Under the pieces are notes generated by a model, which searched no databases, had not been told where the DNA came from, and saw only the letters and a program-made list of their open reading frames with translations. From the NCBI GenBank assembly GCA_031082145.1, contig JAVHLP010000003.1:1-64000 (forward strand): a stretch of DNA of 64,000 nucleotides. Direction: 5' to 3'. The DNA comes from a bacterium. GTDB taxonomy: Bacteria; Bacillota; Sulfobacillia; UBA995. Positions 1 through 9,503 of this stretch are shown piece after piece (position 1 is the stretch's first letter; each line of letters begins with the position of its first letter). A program made the translations under genes and the position numbers.

Positions 1-386
1 CTCTTGCGGGCGTGACGGTTTGTCAGTCCCGCCCTGGCCAGTATCCTGCGAACACTCCGCGCTGACATCTTGAGCCCATTCCTCTCGGCCAGGAGCTCGG
101 ATACGTGCTCACAGGTGGCATCCTTCAACTGGCCTCCGACCAAGCTCACCACCTGCTCGTGAACCGCCACCGGTATGGCGTGGGCGGGCTTCCGGCCCCG
201 GTTCCCGTGCGCAAGAGCCGCCATGCCTGATTGTGCCACTCTCCTCTTGAGGCGCTTGACTTGGCGTTCGCTCAGGCCCAGGAGCTCGGCTCCCTGCCGC
301 ACCGTGAGCTGTCCGTTCACCACCCGCTCCATGATGTAGACTCTCCGCAACTCCTTCTGCGACAACCAGATCTCTCTCCTCATCAT
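1..386 (-). mobile_element. ISNCY-like transposase, N-terminal part (runs off window edge)
   Basis: Reading the minus strand from an ATG at 386 gives 128 uninterrupted codons to the window edge. The protein begins MMRREIWLSQKELRR. It continues through a helix-turn-helix with the segment LGLSERQVKRLKRR (about residues 36-49), then the block HGNRGRKP, and a second DNA-binding region ending in SVRRILARAGL. This HTH plus HGNRGRKP layout is typical of ISNCY-family transposases. The catalytic DDE part would lie beyond the left edge. An alternative ATG lies three bases downstream. The element ends near 425-430, just before the pyr promoter. Confidence 0.85.
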
Positions 387-425
387 GGTGACATTATCTC
401 AGGCCGCTTATCAGGGTGACAGTAT
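382..425. repeat. Subterminal direct repeat at the insertion sequence end
   Basis: Two 16-bp copies, ATCATGGTGACATTAT (382-397) and ATCAGGGTGACAGTAT (410-425), differ at two positions and are spaced 28 bp start to start. The inner copy overlaps the transposase start codon. They are probably transposase binding sites inside the terminal repeat. The other end of the element is outside the window. Confidence 0.55.
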
Positions 426-458
426 CACAGTCCGCCCACACACAGGTCGCCCATCCCA

Positions 459-487
459 TTGACATCCCACCCACCATCTGCTATGCT
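459..487 (+). promoter_or_regulatory. Sigma-A promoter of the pyr operon
   Basis: TTGACA at 459-464 and TATGCT at 482-487 are separated by exactly 17 bp. Transcription would start near 494, just upstream of the first PyrR attenuator. Confidence 0.75.
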
Positions 488-507
488 CAGAAAAACGGCC
501 GAATCGC

Positions 508-1164
<657 letters not shown>

Positions 1165-1190
1165 CGGGTGGTCTGAGCGATGCTGGCCCC

Positions 1191-1274
1191 TTTAACCCGG
1201 CCCGGTGAGGCCGGCAAGGGAAAGACTCCGGAGCGCGGACGCGGCCTCCCCTTTGACGGGGGGGCCGCTTTTTT
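1191..1274 (+). promoter_or_regulatory. Second PyrR attenuator, between pyrR and pyrB
   Basis: A second PyrR-type loop (TTTAACCCGG at 1191, then GGTGAGGCCGGCAAGGG) is followed by a strong intrinsic terminator. Its GC-rich stem, GCGGCCTCCCC paired with GGGGGGGCCGC, is followed by six T (1241-1274). The stem and T-run are stronger than at the first attenuator, so this site probably does most of the switching for pyrB onward. Confidence 0.85.
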
Positions 1275-1301
1275 CGCGCCCACAAGGCAGGGGGCAGAGG
1301 T

Positions 1302-2234
1302 ATGGGACGACTGAACAGCAAGGACGTGCTGGCCCTCAGGGAGATGAGCGCCGAGGAGATGACCTTGATCCTGGACACGGCCGAGTCCATGAAGGACATC
1401 ATCGGCCGGGAGATCAAGAAGGTGCCCACCCTCCGCGGGCGGACCGTGGTGACCCTCTTCTACGAGCCCAGCACCCGCACCCGGACTTCGTTTGAGCTGG
1501 CGGGGAAGTACATGAGCGCCGATACCGTCAACCTGGCCACCACCACCTCGGCGGTGGTCAAGGGCGAGACCTTGCGGGACACCGCCAAGACCCTGGAGAT
1601 GATGGGGTCGGACATGATCATCATGCGGCACCCGGTGTCCGGGTCCTGCCACCTGTTGTCACGGGTGCTCAAGTGCTCGGTCATTAACGCCGGGGACGGC
1701 ATGCACGAACACCCCACCCAGGGACTGCTGGACATCTTCACCATGCGGCAGAAGAAGGGACGGGTGGAGGGACTCAAGGTGGCCGTGGTGGGCGACATCT
1801 ACCACAGCCGGGTGGCGAGGTCGAACATCTGGGGCCTGACCCGGCTGGGGGCCGAGGTCACCGTGACCGGGCCCAGCACCCTGCTGCCGCCGATGGTGGA
1901 GGAGATGGGGGTCAAGGTGACCTCCCGGGTGGAGGAAGCCCTGGAGGGGGCCGATGTCGTCAACGTGCTGCGGCTGCAGCTGGAGCGGCAAAAAGGCGGT
2001 CTCTTCCCCACCATCCGGGAGTACTCCCGGATGTTCGGGGTCAACCGGGAGCGGCTGGCCCGGGCCAAGCCCGACGTACTGCTGATGCACCCGGGACCCA
2101 TGAACCGGGGTGTGGAGATCAGTTCGGAGGTGGCCGACGCGGTGTACTCCAGCATCAACGAGCAGGTGACCAACGGCGTGGCCATAAGGATGGCGGTCCT
2201 GTTCCTCCTGTTGGGCGGGGGTGAGGCGGCGTGA
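1302..2234 (+). CDS. pyrB: Aspartate carbamoyltransferase catalytic subunit
   Basis: The 310-residue protein condenses carbamoyl phosphate with aspartate, the second step of UMP synthesis. The carbamoyl-phosphate loop [13 protein letters not shown] (about residues 53-65), [14 protein letters not shown] and the late [11 protein letters not shown] are all present, and length is typical for a catalytic subunit. The ATG follows AGGGGGCAGAGGT. No regulatory chain (pyrI) is seen nearby, consistent with an unregulated Gram-positive trimer. The end overlaps pyrC by a GTGA junction. Confidence 0.95.
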   Translation: MGRLNSKDVLALREMSAEEMTLILDTAESMKDIIGREIKKVPTLRGRTVVTLFYEPSTRTRTSFELAGKYMSADTVNLATTTSAVVKGETLRDTAKTLEMMGSDMIIMRHPVSGSCHLLSRVLKCSVINAGDGMHEHPTQGLLDIFTMRQKKGRVEGLKVAVVGDIYHSRVARSNIWGLTRLGAEVTVTGPSTLLPPMVEEMGVKVTSRVEEALEGADVVNVLRLQLERQKGGLFPTIREYSRMFGVNRERLARAKPDVLLMHPGPMNRGVEISSEVADAVYSSINEQVTNGVAIRMAVLFLLLGGGEAA

Positions 2235-3502
2235 GGATCCTCATCAAGGGTGGAAGGGTCATCGACCCCGCCCGGGGCATCGACCGGCAGGGCGACATCC
2301 TGGTGGACGGGGACCGCATCGGTGAGGGTGGGGGAGCGGACCGGATCATCGAGGCCGGTGGCCTGTGGGTCGTGCCCGGCCTCATCGACCTGCATGTGCA
2401 CCTGCGGGAGCCCGGCTTCGAGTACAAGGAGGACCTGGCCAGCGGCACCCGGGCGGCCGCCCGGGGTGGGTTCACCACCGTGGCCGCCATGGCCAACACC
2501 AGCCCGGTGACGGATAGCCGGGCCGCCGTGGAGTGGATGGTCCGGGCGGCGGCCGAGCGGGGCGTGGTGAACGTGCTGCCGGTGGGAGCGGTCTCGAAAG
2601 GGCAGAAGGGCGAGGAACTGGCCGAACTGGGGGACATGGCCGAGGGTGGGGCGGTGGCCTTCTCCGACGACGGCCACCCGGTGGCGAACGGGGAACTCAT
2701 GCGGTGCGCCTTGCAGTACGCCGCCATGTGGGGCCGGCCCGTGATATCCCACTGCGAGGAACCCAAGCTGGCCGGCGAGGGCGTCATGAACCTGGGCTAC
2801 TGGTCTACCGTGCTGGGCCTCCGGGGCATGCCGGCGGCGGCCGAGGCGGCCATGGTGGCCCGCGACATCATGCTGGCCGAGCTGACCGGGGGCCACTTGC
2901 ACCTGGCCCACCTGTCCACCGCCGCGAGCGTGGCCCTGGTGCGGGACGCCAAGGCCCGGGGGCTCGGGGTAACCGCCGAGGTAACGCCGCACCACCTGGT
3001 GCTCACCGACGAGGCGGTCAACGAGTACCGGTACGACACCGACACCAAGGTCAACCCGCCCTTGCGGACCGCCGGGGATATCGAAGCCTTGGTGGGAGCG
3101 CTGGCGGACGGCGTCATCGACGCCATCGCCACCGACCACGCTCCCCATCACCGGGATGACAAGGACGTCGAGTACAACTACGCCGCCTTCGGCATCAGCG
3201 GGCTGGAGACCGCCCTGGGCCTGGTGCTGACCCGGCTGGTGAAGACGGGCCGGCTGGACGTCATGGGGGCTATCCGGGCCCTCACCGCCGGGCCGGCGGG
3301 AGTGCTGGGCCTGGACCGGGGAACCCTGGCCGTCGGGTCTCCGGCCGACGTCACCGTCATCGACCCCGAGCGGAAGTGGACCGTCGACCCGGGGACCTTC
3401 GCCTCCAAGGGCAAGAACACACCCTTCAAGGGTTGGGAACTACAGGGGCGGGCGGTTCTGACGGTGGTAGCAGGAAGAATAGTACACGAAGAGCTTGCAT
3501 AA
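2231..3502 (+). CDS. pyrC: Dihydroorotase (class I)
   Basis: The 423-residue protein cyclises carbamoyl aspartate to dihydroorotate. The metal-binding [10 protein letters not shown] lies near residue 55 and the late metal and catalytic block [15 protein letters not shown] near residue 300, giving an amidohydrolase of normal class I length. The GTG start overlaps the pyrB stop by four bases, implying translational coupling. The last codons overlap the -35 box of the carA promoter. Confidence 0.95.
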   Translation: MRILIKGGRVIDPARGIDRQGDILVDGDRIGEGGGADRIIEAGGLWVVPGLIDLHVHLREPGFEYKEDLASGTRAAARGGFTTVAAMANTSPVTDSRAAVEWMVRAAAERGVVNVLPVGAVSKGQKGEELAELGDMAEGGAVAFSDDGHPVANGELMRCALQYAAMWGRPVISHCEEPKLAGEGVMNLGYWSTVLGLRGMPAAAEAAMVARDIMLAELTGGHLHLAHLSTAASVALVRDAKARGLGVTAEVTPHHLVLTDEAVNEYRYDTDTKVNPPLRTAGDIEALVGALADGVIDAIATDHAPHHRDDKDVEYNYAAFGISGLETALGLVLTRLVKTGRLDVMGAIRALTAGPAGVLGLDRGTLAVGSPADVTVIDPERKWTVDPGTFASKGKNTPFKGWELQGRAVLTVVAGRIVHEELA

Positions 3503-3541
3503 AGATGCGGGCCGTGGTATAATTTCTCCTCAGATGAGGAG
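3495..3541 (+). promoter_or_regulatory. Internal promoter and Shine-Dalgarno hairpin ahead of carA
   Basis: TTGCAT (3495-3500) and TATAAT (3518-3523) are separated by 17 bp, a near-consensus sigma-A promoter. Immediately downstream, CTCCTC (3526-3531) can pair with GAGGAG (3536-3541) around a four-base loop. GAGGAG is the core of the carA ribosome-binding site, so the leader may mask initiation. The promoter would let carA onward escape the two upstream PyrR attenuators. Confidence 0.65.
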
Positions 3542-3549
3542 GGAGTTCG

Positions 3550-4596
3550 GTGGCGACAGGGTGGCTGGTACTGGAAGACGGGACCCGGTTCGAGGGACGT
3601 CTCTTCGGGGCGACGGGGGGAGCCAGGGGCGAGGTGGTCTGCAACACCGGAGTCACCGGCTACCAGGAGGTGCTGACAGATCCCGTCTTCTGCGGCCAGA
3701 TCGTGGTCTTGAGCTATCCCGTCATCGGCAACCTGGGGGCCAGCCCGGAGAACTGCGAGTCGGCCCGCCCCCACCTGAGGGGGCTGGTCGTGCGGCAGCT
3801 GTCCGAGCCGAGGGATAACGGTGGCGGCTCGCTGGAGCGCTTCCTGAGCGGTCACGGTGTGGTGGGGCTGGAGGAAGTGGACACCCGGGCCCTGGTCCGG
3901 CACATCCGGGAGACCGGCTGCCTGAGGGGCAGCATTACCTGGTCGCCTGAGGGGGCGGCGGAAGCCGCCGAGGAGAGCGCCGACTGGGTGGACCAGGTGA
4001 CCACCCGCCGGCCGTATCGGATCTACGGCGACGGACCGCGGGTCGTGGTGCTGGACTGTGGCTTGCGGAACGGGATGCTCAAGACCCTCACCGACCGTTA
4101 CGACTGCGACCTGACGGTCGTCCCCGCCCAGACCGCGGCCGCCGACATCATGGACTTCCGGCCCGACGGCGTGCTGTTGTCGAGCGGTCCCGGTGACGCC
4201 GGGCGGTTGGGCCACCTGGTGGGAACCGTCCAGGACCTGCTCGGGCGGGTGCCCGTCTTCGGCATCGGCCTGGGCCATCACCTGTTGGGCCTGGCCCTGG
4301 GAGCCGGCACCGGCCGGCTCAAGTTCGGGCACCGGGGGCTTAACCACCCGGTGCGGGAAGTCGCCAGCGGCCGCGTCTTCATCACCGCCCAGAACCACGG
4401 CTACGTCCTGGAAGAGAACAGCCTGGGCAAGGCGGGCCTGGAGATTACCTTCCGGAGCCTGAGCGACGGCACGGTGGAGGGCACCCGGCACCGGGATCTC
4501 CCCGTCTCCGGGGTGGACTTCCACCCCCAGGCCCGGCCGGGACCGGAGGACGCCGTCAAGGCTTTCGAGCCGTTCTGGAACCTTATCCACCGTTAG
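3550..4596 (+). CDS. carA: Carbamoyl-phosphate synthase small subunit with a degenerate glutaminase site
   Basis: The 348-residue protein aligns along its full length with CarA: N-terminal small-subunit domain, then a class I glutamine amidotransferase domain with LLSSGPGD and ITAQNHGY. The nucleophile motif normally read GICLGHQ is here GIGLGHH. Gly240 replaces the catalytic Cys and His244 replaces the glutamine-binding Gln. The catalytic His is kept (His325), but the triad Glu is Gln327 (HPQARPGP instead of HPEASPGP). Glutamine hydrolysis is therefore unlikely, and the partner CarB may use free ammonia, as vertebrate CPS I does after losing the same Cys. The frame is intact and composition is normal, so it is not a decayed gene. 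GTG start with a strong Shine-Dalgarno. Confidence 0.92.
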   Translation: MATGWLVLEDGTRFEGRLFGATGGARGEVVCNTGVTGYQEVLTDPVFCGQIVVLSYPVIGNLGASPENCESARPHLRGLVVRQLSEPRDNGGGSLERFLSGHGVVGLEEVDTRALVRHIRETGCLRGSITWSPEGAAEAAEESADWVDQVTTRRPYRIYGDGPRVVVLDCGLRNGMLKTLTDRYDCDLTVVPAQTAAADIMDFRPDGVLLSSGPGDAGRLGHLVGTVQDLLGRVPVFGIGLGHHLLGLALGAGTGRLKFGHRGLNHPVREVASGRVFITAQNHGYVLEENSLGKAGLEITFRSLSDGTVEGTRHRDLPVSGVDFHPQARPGPEDAVKAFEPFWNLIHR

Positions 4597-4621
4597 AGGA
4601 GGTATCCGACTGCGTTCTGAC

Positions 4622-7600
4622 TTGCGCACGGTCATGGTCCTCGGTTCCGGCCCCATCGTGATCGGTCAAGCGGCGGAGTTCGACTACGCAGGAAGCCAGG
4701 CTTGCCGGACCCTCAAGGAAGAAGGCCTCCGAGTCGTCCTCTTGAACTCGAACCCCGCCACCATCATGACCGACAGCGAGTTCGCCGATCGGGTGTACCT
4801 GGAACCCCTGAACGCCGAGGTGGCATCGGCCATCCTGCGGGAGGAGCGCCCCCAGGGAGTGCTGCCTACCCTGGGGGGGCAGGTAGGCCTGAACCTGGCA
4901 GTCCAGCTGGCCGAGGCGGGGATCCTGGACGAACTGGGGGTGGCCCTGCTGGGCACCGCCGTCCAGACCATCCGCCGGGCCGAGGACCGGGAGGAGTTCC
5001 GCGCCTTACTGGGTGAGCTGGGCGAGCCCTGCCCGCTGAGCACCGCCGTGCGGTCGGTTGCCGGGGCCCTGGCCTTCGCCGGCGAGGCCGGCTTCCCGCT
5101 GGTCGTCCGGCCCGCCTACACCCTGGGCGGTACCGGCAGCGGCGTTGCCCGGAACCTGGACGAACTCGGCGCCGTGGTGGCCCAGGGCTTGGTCCAGAGC
5201 CCGGTGGGACAGTGCCTGGTCGAGCAGTACCTGGAGGGCTGGCGGGAGATCGAGTTCGAGGTAGTCCGGGACCGGCGTGACAACTGCGTGGCCGTCTGCG
5301 GCATGGAGAACCTGGATCCCATGGGCATCCACACCGGCGACAGCGTGGTGGTGGCGCCTTGCCAAACCCTCGGCGACCGCGAGTACCAGGTGCTCCGGGC
5401 GGCCGCCTTCCGCATCGTCCGGGGTCTGGGGGTGGAGGGCGCCTGCAACGTGCAGTTCGCGCTGGAGCCGAGGGGATCCCGCTACCAGGTGATCGAGGTG
5501 AACCCCCGGGTGAGCCGGTCCAGCGCCCTGGCTTCCAAGGCCACCGGCTATCCCATCGCTGCCGTGGCTACCCGGGTCGCCCTGGGTTATAGCCTGGACG
5601 AGATCGCCGGGCTGGCCGGCACCGCCTGCTCCGAGCCGGTGATCGACTACGTGGTGGCCAAGGTGCCGCGATGGCCCTTCGACAAGTTCGCCCGCGCCGA
5701 CCGGCGCCTGGGCACCCAGATGAAGGCGACCGGGGAGGTCATGGGCATCGACCGCACCGTCGAGGGTGCCTTGCTGAAGGCGGTCCGGTCGCTGGAGATG
5801 GGCGGGCCCGGCCTGTTCCGGCCCGAGCTCACCGGGTGGTCCGAGTCCCGGCTGAGGGAGGTCCTGGCCCGGCCGGACGACCGGCGGCTGTTCCTCCTGG
5901 CCGAGGCCTGCCGGCGGGGCCTGGGCGAGGAGGACCTGGCCGGCCTCACCGGCATCCACCCTTACTTCATCCGGCGCCTGGGCCTGCTGGCCGGCATGGC
6001 CGCCGAGGTGGCCGGGGGCGACCTGCTGGCCGATGCCGGCCTGATGCGCCGGGTCAAGCGGGCCGGCTTCGCCGATCGGGAACTGGCCTGCCTGGCGGGG
6101 AAGACCGAGGACGAGGTGGAAGGGGCCCGGCTGGCCCTGGGCATTAAACCGGTTTACAAGATGGTGGACACCTGCGCGGGGGAGCACGCGACGGGAGCCC
6201 CCTGTTACTACTCCACCTACGAGGAGGAGGACGAGGCCCCCCGGGGGGAGGAGCCGTCGGTCCTGGTCATCGGGTCCGGGCCCATCCGCATCGGCCAGGG
6301 GATCGAGTTCGACTACTGCTCCGTTCACGCCGCCTGGGCCTTGCGGGAGGCGGGCGTCCGCTCCCTGGTCATCAACAACAACCCGGAGACCGTTTCCACC
6401 GACTACACCACTTCCGACCGTCTCTTCTTCGAGCCGGTGACCCGGGAGGAGGTCCTGGACCTGGTCCAGGGCCAGGCCCCCCGGGGCGTCATGGTCCAGT
6501 TCGGGGGCCAGACCGCTATCAACCTCGCTTCCACCCTGGATCGGGCGGGTGTCCGGGTCCTGGGCACCCAGCCCCGCGACATCGACCGGGCGGAAGACCG
6601 GGCGAGCTTCGAGGAACTCCTGGCCGAACTGGGAGTGGCCAGGCCTCCCGGCAAGGCGGTCCGTTCGGCCGGGGAGGCCCTGGCCGCCGCGGGTGAGCTG
6701 GGTTACCCGGTGGTGGTGCGGCCCTCCTACGTGCTTGGCGGCCGGGCCATGGAGGTGGTCCACGACCCCGCCGAGCTGGAGGCCTTGGCGGGGGAGGTCG
6801 ACTGGAGCCACCCGGTCCTGGTGGATCGCTTCATCTGGGGCCGGGAGGTGGAGGCGGACGCCATCGCCGACGGTGAGCAGGTGCTGGTCCTGGGCATCAT
6901 GGAGCATATCGAGGGTACCGGCATCCACTCCGGCGACTCGCTGTCCGTGTACCCGCCGCGGAGCCTGGACCGGGCCACCCGGCGGCGGCTGGTGGACCTG
7001 ACCACCCGGCTCGCCCTGGCCCTGAAAGTCAAGGGACTGGTCAACGTGCAGTACGTGCTGGCCGGGGGTGAGGTCCTGGTGCTGGAGGCCAACCCGCGGG
7101 CCAGCCGGACGGTGCCCTTACTGAGCAAGGTAACCGGGCTGGCCGCGGTCCGGGTGGCCACCCGGATAGCCCTGGGGGAGACCCTGGCCGGGATGGGGCT
7201 GCCGGCCGGACTGTGGCCGGAGCCGGTCTACGTGGCGGTGAAGGCCCCCGTGTTCTCCTGGGCCAAGCTGCCCGGGGTGGACACCGGCCTGGGGCCGGAG
7301 ATGAAGTCCACCGGCGAGGTGCTGGGTCTCGACTACTACTTCGCCGGGGCCATGGCCCGGGCCCTGGAGGCGGCCGGCTGCCGGCTGCCCCGGCCCGGGG
7401 GGACGGTGGCCTTTAGCGTGGCCGACCGCGACAAGGTGGCGGCGACCGCGCTGGCCGGGGAGTTCGCCCGGGGAGGGTTCGAGCTGGCGGCCACCGCCGG
7501 CACCGCCGCCGCTCTGCAAGAGGCGGGACTTCCGGTGAGAGCCTACCGTAAGCTGGCCGAGGGCTCACCCAACCTGGTTGAGGGTATTCGGGCCGGGGAT

Positions 7601-7807
7601 CTTGACCTGGTGGTCAACACCCTGACCAGGGGCAAGGAGCCCTGGCGGGACGGCTACCAGATCCGCCGGGCGGCGGTGGAGCGCGGCATACCCTGCTTCA
7701 CCGCGCTGGAGACGGCCGCGGCGGTCCTGACCGCCATCCGGGAGCGGCGGTCGGGCCGGGCCTTCCCCGTGCGGGCCCTCCAGGATTACCTGCAGGGGAC
7801 CGCTTGA
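4622..7807 (+). CDS. carB: Carbamoyl-phosphate synthase large subunit
   Basis: The roughly 1061-residue protein makes carbamoyl phosphate from bicarbonate, ammonia and two ATP. Two homologous ATP-grasp halves are visible: the first begins at MVLGSGPIVIGQAAEFDY, the second near residue 545 at VLVIGSGPIRIGQGIEFDY. An MGS-like allosteric domain fills the last 130 residues. Length matches the family. The TTG at 4622 lies 19 bases from the Shine-Dalgarno (GGAGG at 4598-4602). An in-frame CTG at 4610 has ideal spacing and restores the family N-terminus (RSDLRTVMVLG), so it may be the real start. Confidence 0.95.
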   Translation: MRTVMVLGSGPIVIGQAAEFDYAGSQACRTLKEEGLRVVLLNSNPATIMTDSEFADRVYLEPLNAEVASAILREERPQGVLPTLGGQVGLNLAVQLAEAGILDELGVALLGTAVQTIRRAEDREEFRALLGELGEPCPLSTAVRSVAGALAFAGEAGFPLVVRPAYTLGGTGSGVARNLDELGAVVAQGLVQSPVGQCLVEQYLEGWREIEFEVVRDRRDNCVAVCGMENLDPMGIHTGDSVVVAPCQTLGDREYQVLRAAAFRIVRGLGVEGACNVQFALEPRGSRYQVIEVNPRVSRSSALASKATGYPIAAVATRVALGYSLDEIAGLAGTACSEPVIDYVVAKVPRWPFDKFARADRRLGTQMKATGEVMGIDRTVEGALLKAVRSLEMGGPGLFRPELTGWSESRLREVLARPDDRRLFLLAEACRRGLGEEDLAGLTGIHPYFIRRLGLLAGMAAEVAGGDLLADAGLMRRVKRAGFADRELACLAGKTEDEVEGARLALGIKPVYKMVDTCAGEHATGAPCYYSTYEEEDEAPRGEEPSVLVIGSGPIRIGQGIEFDYCSVHAAWALREAGVRSLVINNNPETVSTDYTTSDRLFFEPVTREEVLDLVQGQAPRGVMVQFGGQTAINLASTLDRAGVRVLGTQPRDIDRAEDRASFEELLAELGVARPPGKAVRSAGEALAAAGELGYPVVVRPSYVLGGRAMEVVHDPAELEALAGEVDWSHPVLVDRFIWGREVEADAIADGEQVLVLGIMEHIEGTGIHSGDSLSVYPPRSLDRATRRRLVDLTTRLALALKVKGLVNVQYVLAGGEVLVLEANPRASRTVPLLSKVTGLAAVRVATRIALGETLAGMGLPAGLWPEPVYVAVKAPVFSWAKLPGVDTGLGPEMKSTGEVLGLDYYFAGAMARALEAAGCRLPRPGGTVAFSVADRDKVAATALAGEFARGGFELAATAGTAAALQEAGLPVRAYRKLAEGSPNLVEGIRAGDLDLVVNTLTRGKEPWRDGYQIRRAAVERGIPCFTALETAAAVLTAIRERRSGRAFPVRALQDYLQGTA

Positions 7808-7849
7808 GAGGGGGAGAATGCCGGGAGCGAGCCGGGGGGTGAGCGGGCT

Positions 7850-8602
7850 GTGGAGCTGGAGCAGGCGGAGATCCTCGAGCACAGGGAGGTGGCCCCCGGT
7901 TACCGGCGGCTGGTCCTGGCGGCTCCCGCCATAGCCGGCCGGGCCGGGCCGGGACAGTTCGTGCACTTGCGGGTGGGGGAGGGCCCCCACCCGTTGCTGC
8001 GGCGGCCGCTCAGCGTGGCCGGGCGCCGGGGAGAGGCGCTGACCCTGCTCTACCGGGTGGTGGGGGAGGGTACCGCCTTGCTGGCGACCCGCCGGCCGGG
8101 GGAGCGCCTGGACCTCCTGGGCCCGCTGGGGCGGGGCTTCACCTTCATCGACGGACGGGAGCCCTTGCTGGTGGCCGGCGGCGCCGGCGTCGCTCCCCTC
8201 CTCTTCCTGGCCGCCGAGGCCAGGGCAGCCGGCCGGAAGCCCCTGGTGTTGTTGGGGGTGGCGACCGCGGCCGAAGTGGTGGGGGAAGATGAGCTGGCCG
8301 CCCTGGGGATTCCCCTGGAGGTGAGCACCGACGACGGCAGCCGGGGGCGCCGGGGACCGGTCACCGACCTCCTGGCCGGGCGCCTGGAGGGAAAGGCCAT
8401 CTACGCCTGTGGGCCGGCGGCCATGGTGCGGCGGTTGAAGGAACTGGCCCCCGGTGTGCCGGGGCAGGTCTCGCTGGAGGCGGCCATGGCCTGCGGGGTG
8501 GGGGCCTGCCGGGGCTGCGCTTGCCGGACGGCCGGGGGCTATCGTATGGTCTGCGCCGATGGCCCCGTCTTCGACCTCGGCGAGGTGGTCTTCGATGAGT
8601 AG
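7850..8602 (+). CDS. pyrK: Dihydroorotate dehydrogenase B electron-transfer subunit
   Basis: The 250-residue FAD and [2Fe-2S] protein passes electrons from PyrD to NAD. The FAD-binding segment RRPLSVAG and the NAD-side VAGGAGVAPLLFLA are visible. The C-terminal cluster ligands appear as ACGVGACRGCACR followed by MVCADGPVF. The GTG start follows GGGGGGTGAG. It overlaps pyrD by 8 bp, consistent with a PyrK2-PyrD2 complex. Confidence 0.93.
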   Translation: MELEQAEILEHREVAPGYRRLVLAAPAIAGRAGPGQFVHLRVGEGPHPLLRRPLSVAGRRGEALTLLYRVVGEGTALLATRRPGERLDLLGPLGRGFTFIDGREPLLVAGGAGVAPLLFLAAEARAAGRKPLVLLGVATAAEVVGEDELAALGIPLEVSTDDGSRGRRGPVTDLLAGRLEGKAIYACGPAAMVRRLKELAPGVPGQVSLEAAMACGVGACRGCACRTAGGYRMVCADGPVFDLGEVVFDE

Positions 8603-9503
8603 GCTGGCGGTGGAACTGGCCGGCATCCGCCTGCAAAACCCGGTGCTGGCGGCCTCGGGGACTTTCGGTTACGGCCGGGAGTACGCCGGGCTGGTGCCGC
8701 CGGCCCGGCTGGGCGCCGTCATCACCAAGGGGACCTCGCTGGAGCCCTGGCCGGGCAACCCACCCCCGCGGACGGTGGAGACGGCCGCCGGCATGTTGAA
8801 CTCCATTGGGCTGGAGAATCCGGGTTTGAACCACCTGGTGGAAGAGGACCTGCCCTGGCTGGCCGGGCAGGGGGCGACCGTCATCGTCAACGTGGTGGGC
8901 CGGACGATCGAGGAGTACGTCGCCGTGGCCGAGGTGTTGGACCGGCACCGGGGGGTTTCCGGGCTGGAGCTTAACATCTCCTGCCCCAACGTGGACAAAG
9001 GGGGCCTGGCCTTCGGGGCCGCCCCGGAGACCGCCTACGCCCTGGTCCGGGCCGTCCGCAAGCGCACCCGGCTGCCCCTGCTGGTCAAGCTGTCGCCCAA
9101 CGTGACCGACCTCGTCCGCATCGCCCAGCGGGTTCGGGAAGCGGGGGCGGACGGCCTCTCGGCGGTGAACACCCTCGTCGGCATGGCCATCGATCTCGAG
9201 CGGCGGCGGCCGGTGCTCGGGAACGTGACCGGGGGCCTCTCCGGCCCCGCCATCAAGCCGGTGGCTTTGGCCGCCGTCTGGCGGCTCTACCAGGTGGGCT
9301 TGCCCATCCTGGGCCTGGGCGGCATCGCTACCTGGTCTGACGCGGCGGAGTTCCTGCTGGCGGGGGCGACCGCGATCGCCGTGGGCACCGCCACTTTCGC
9401 CCGGCCCCGGGCCATGCTGGAGATCGTCGAGGGACTGGAGGGATATCTCGCGTGCCAGGGGATTGCCAACGTGTCCGAGCTGGTGGGCAGGGCCCACGGC
9501 TGA
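8595..9503 (+). CDS. pyrD: Dihydroorotate dehydrogenase B catalytic subunit
   Basis: The 302-residue class 1B FMN enzyme oxidises dihydroorotate to orotate. Markers are NPVLAASGTFGYG at the N-terminus, the catalytic cysteine in LNISCPNV and the FMN phosphate-binding GLGGIATWSDAAEFL. The ATG at 8595 is chosen because family homology starts there (SRLAVELAGIRLQNP). It lies inside the end of pyrK, so the two subunits are translated in a coupled way. Confidence 0.94.
   Translation: MSRLAVELAGIRLQNPVLAASGTFGYGREYAGLVPPARLGAVITKGTSLEPWPGNPPPRTVETAAGMLNSIGLENPGLNHLVEEDLPWLAGQGATVIVNVVGRTIEEYVAVAEVLDRHRGVSGLELNISCPNVDKGGLAFGAAPETAYALVRAVRKRTRLPLLVKLSPNVTDLVRIAQRVREAGADGLSAVNTLVGMAIDLERRRPVLGNVTGGLSGPAIKPVALAAVWRLYQVGLPILGLGGIATWSDAAEFLLAGATAIAVGTATFARPRAMLEIVEGLEGYLACQGIANVSELVGRAHG

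Noticed and set aside
1799-3151. Long minus-strand open frame of 450 codons opposite pyrB and pyrC
   Set aside because: High GC gives long antisense frames; codon composition is Pro/Gly/Arg/His rich, no domains, and plus-strand genes are certain. The same applies to the minus frames at 3178-4656, 5006-6928, 27950-29524 and 43179-44810.
3550-4596. CarA changes as sequencing errors
   Set aside because: Three separate catalytic positions are altered by clean codon changes (TGC-type to GGC, etc.) without frameshift, which is unlikely to be error.
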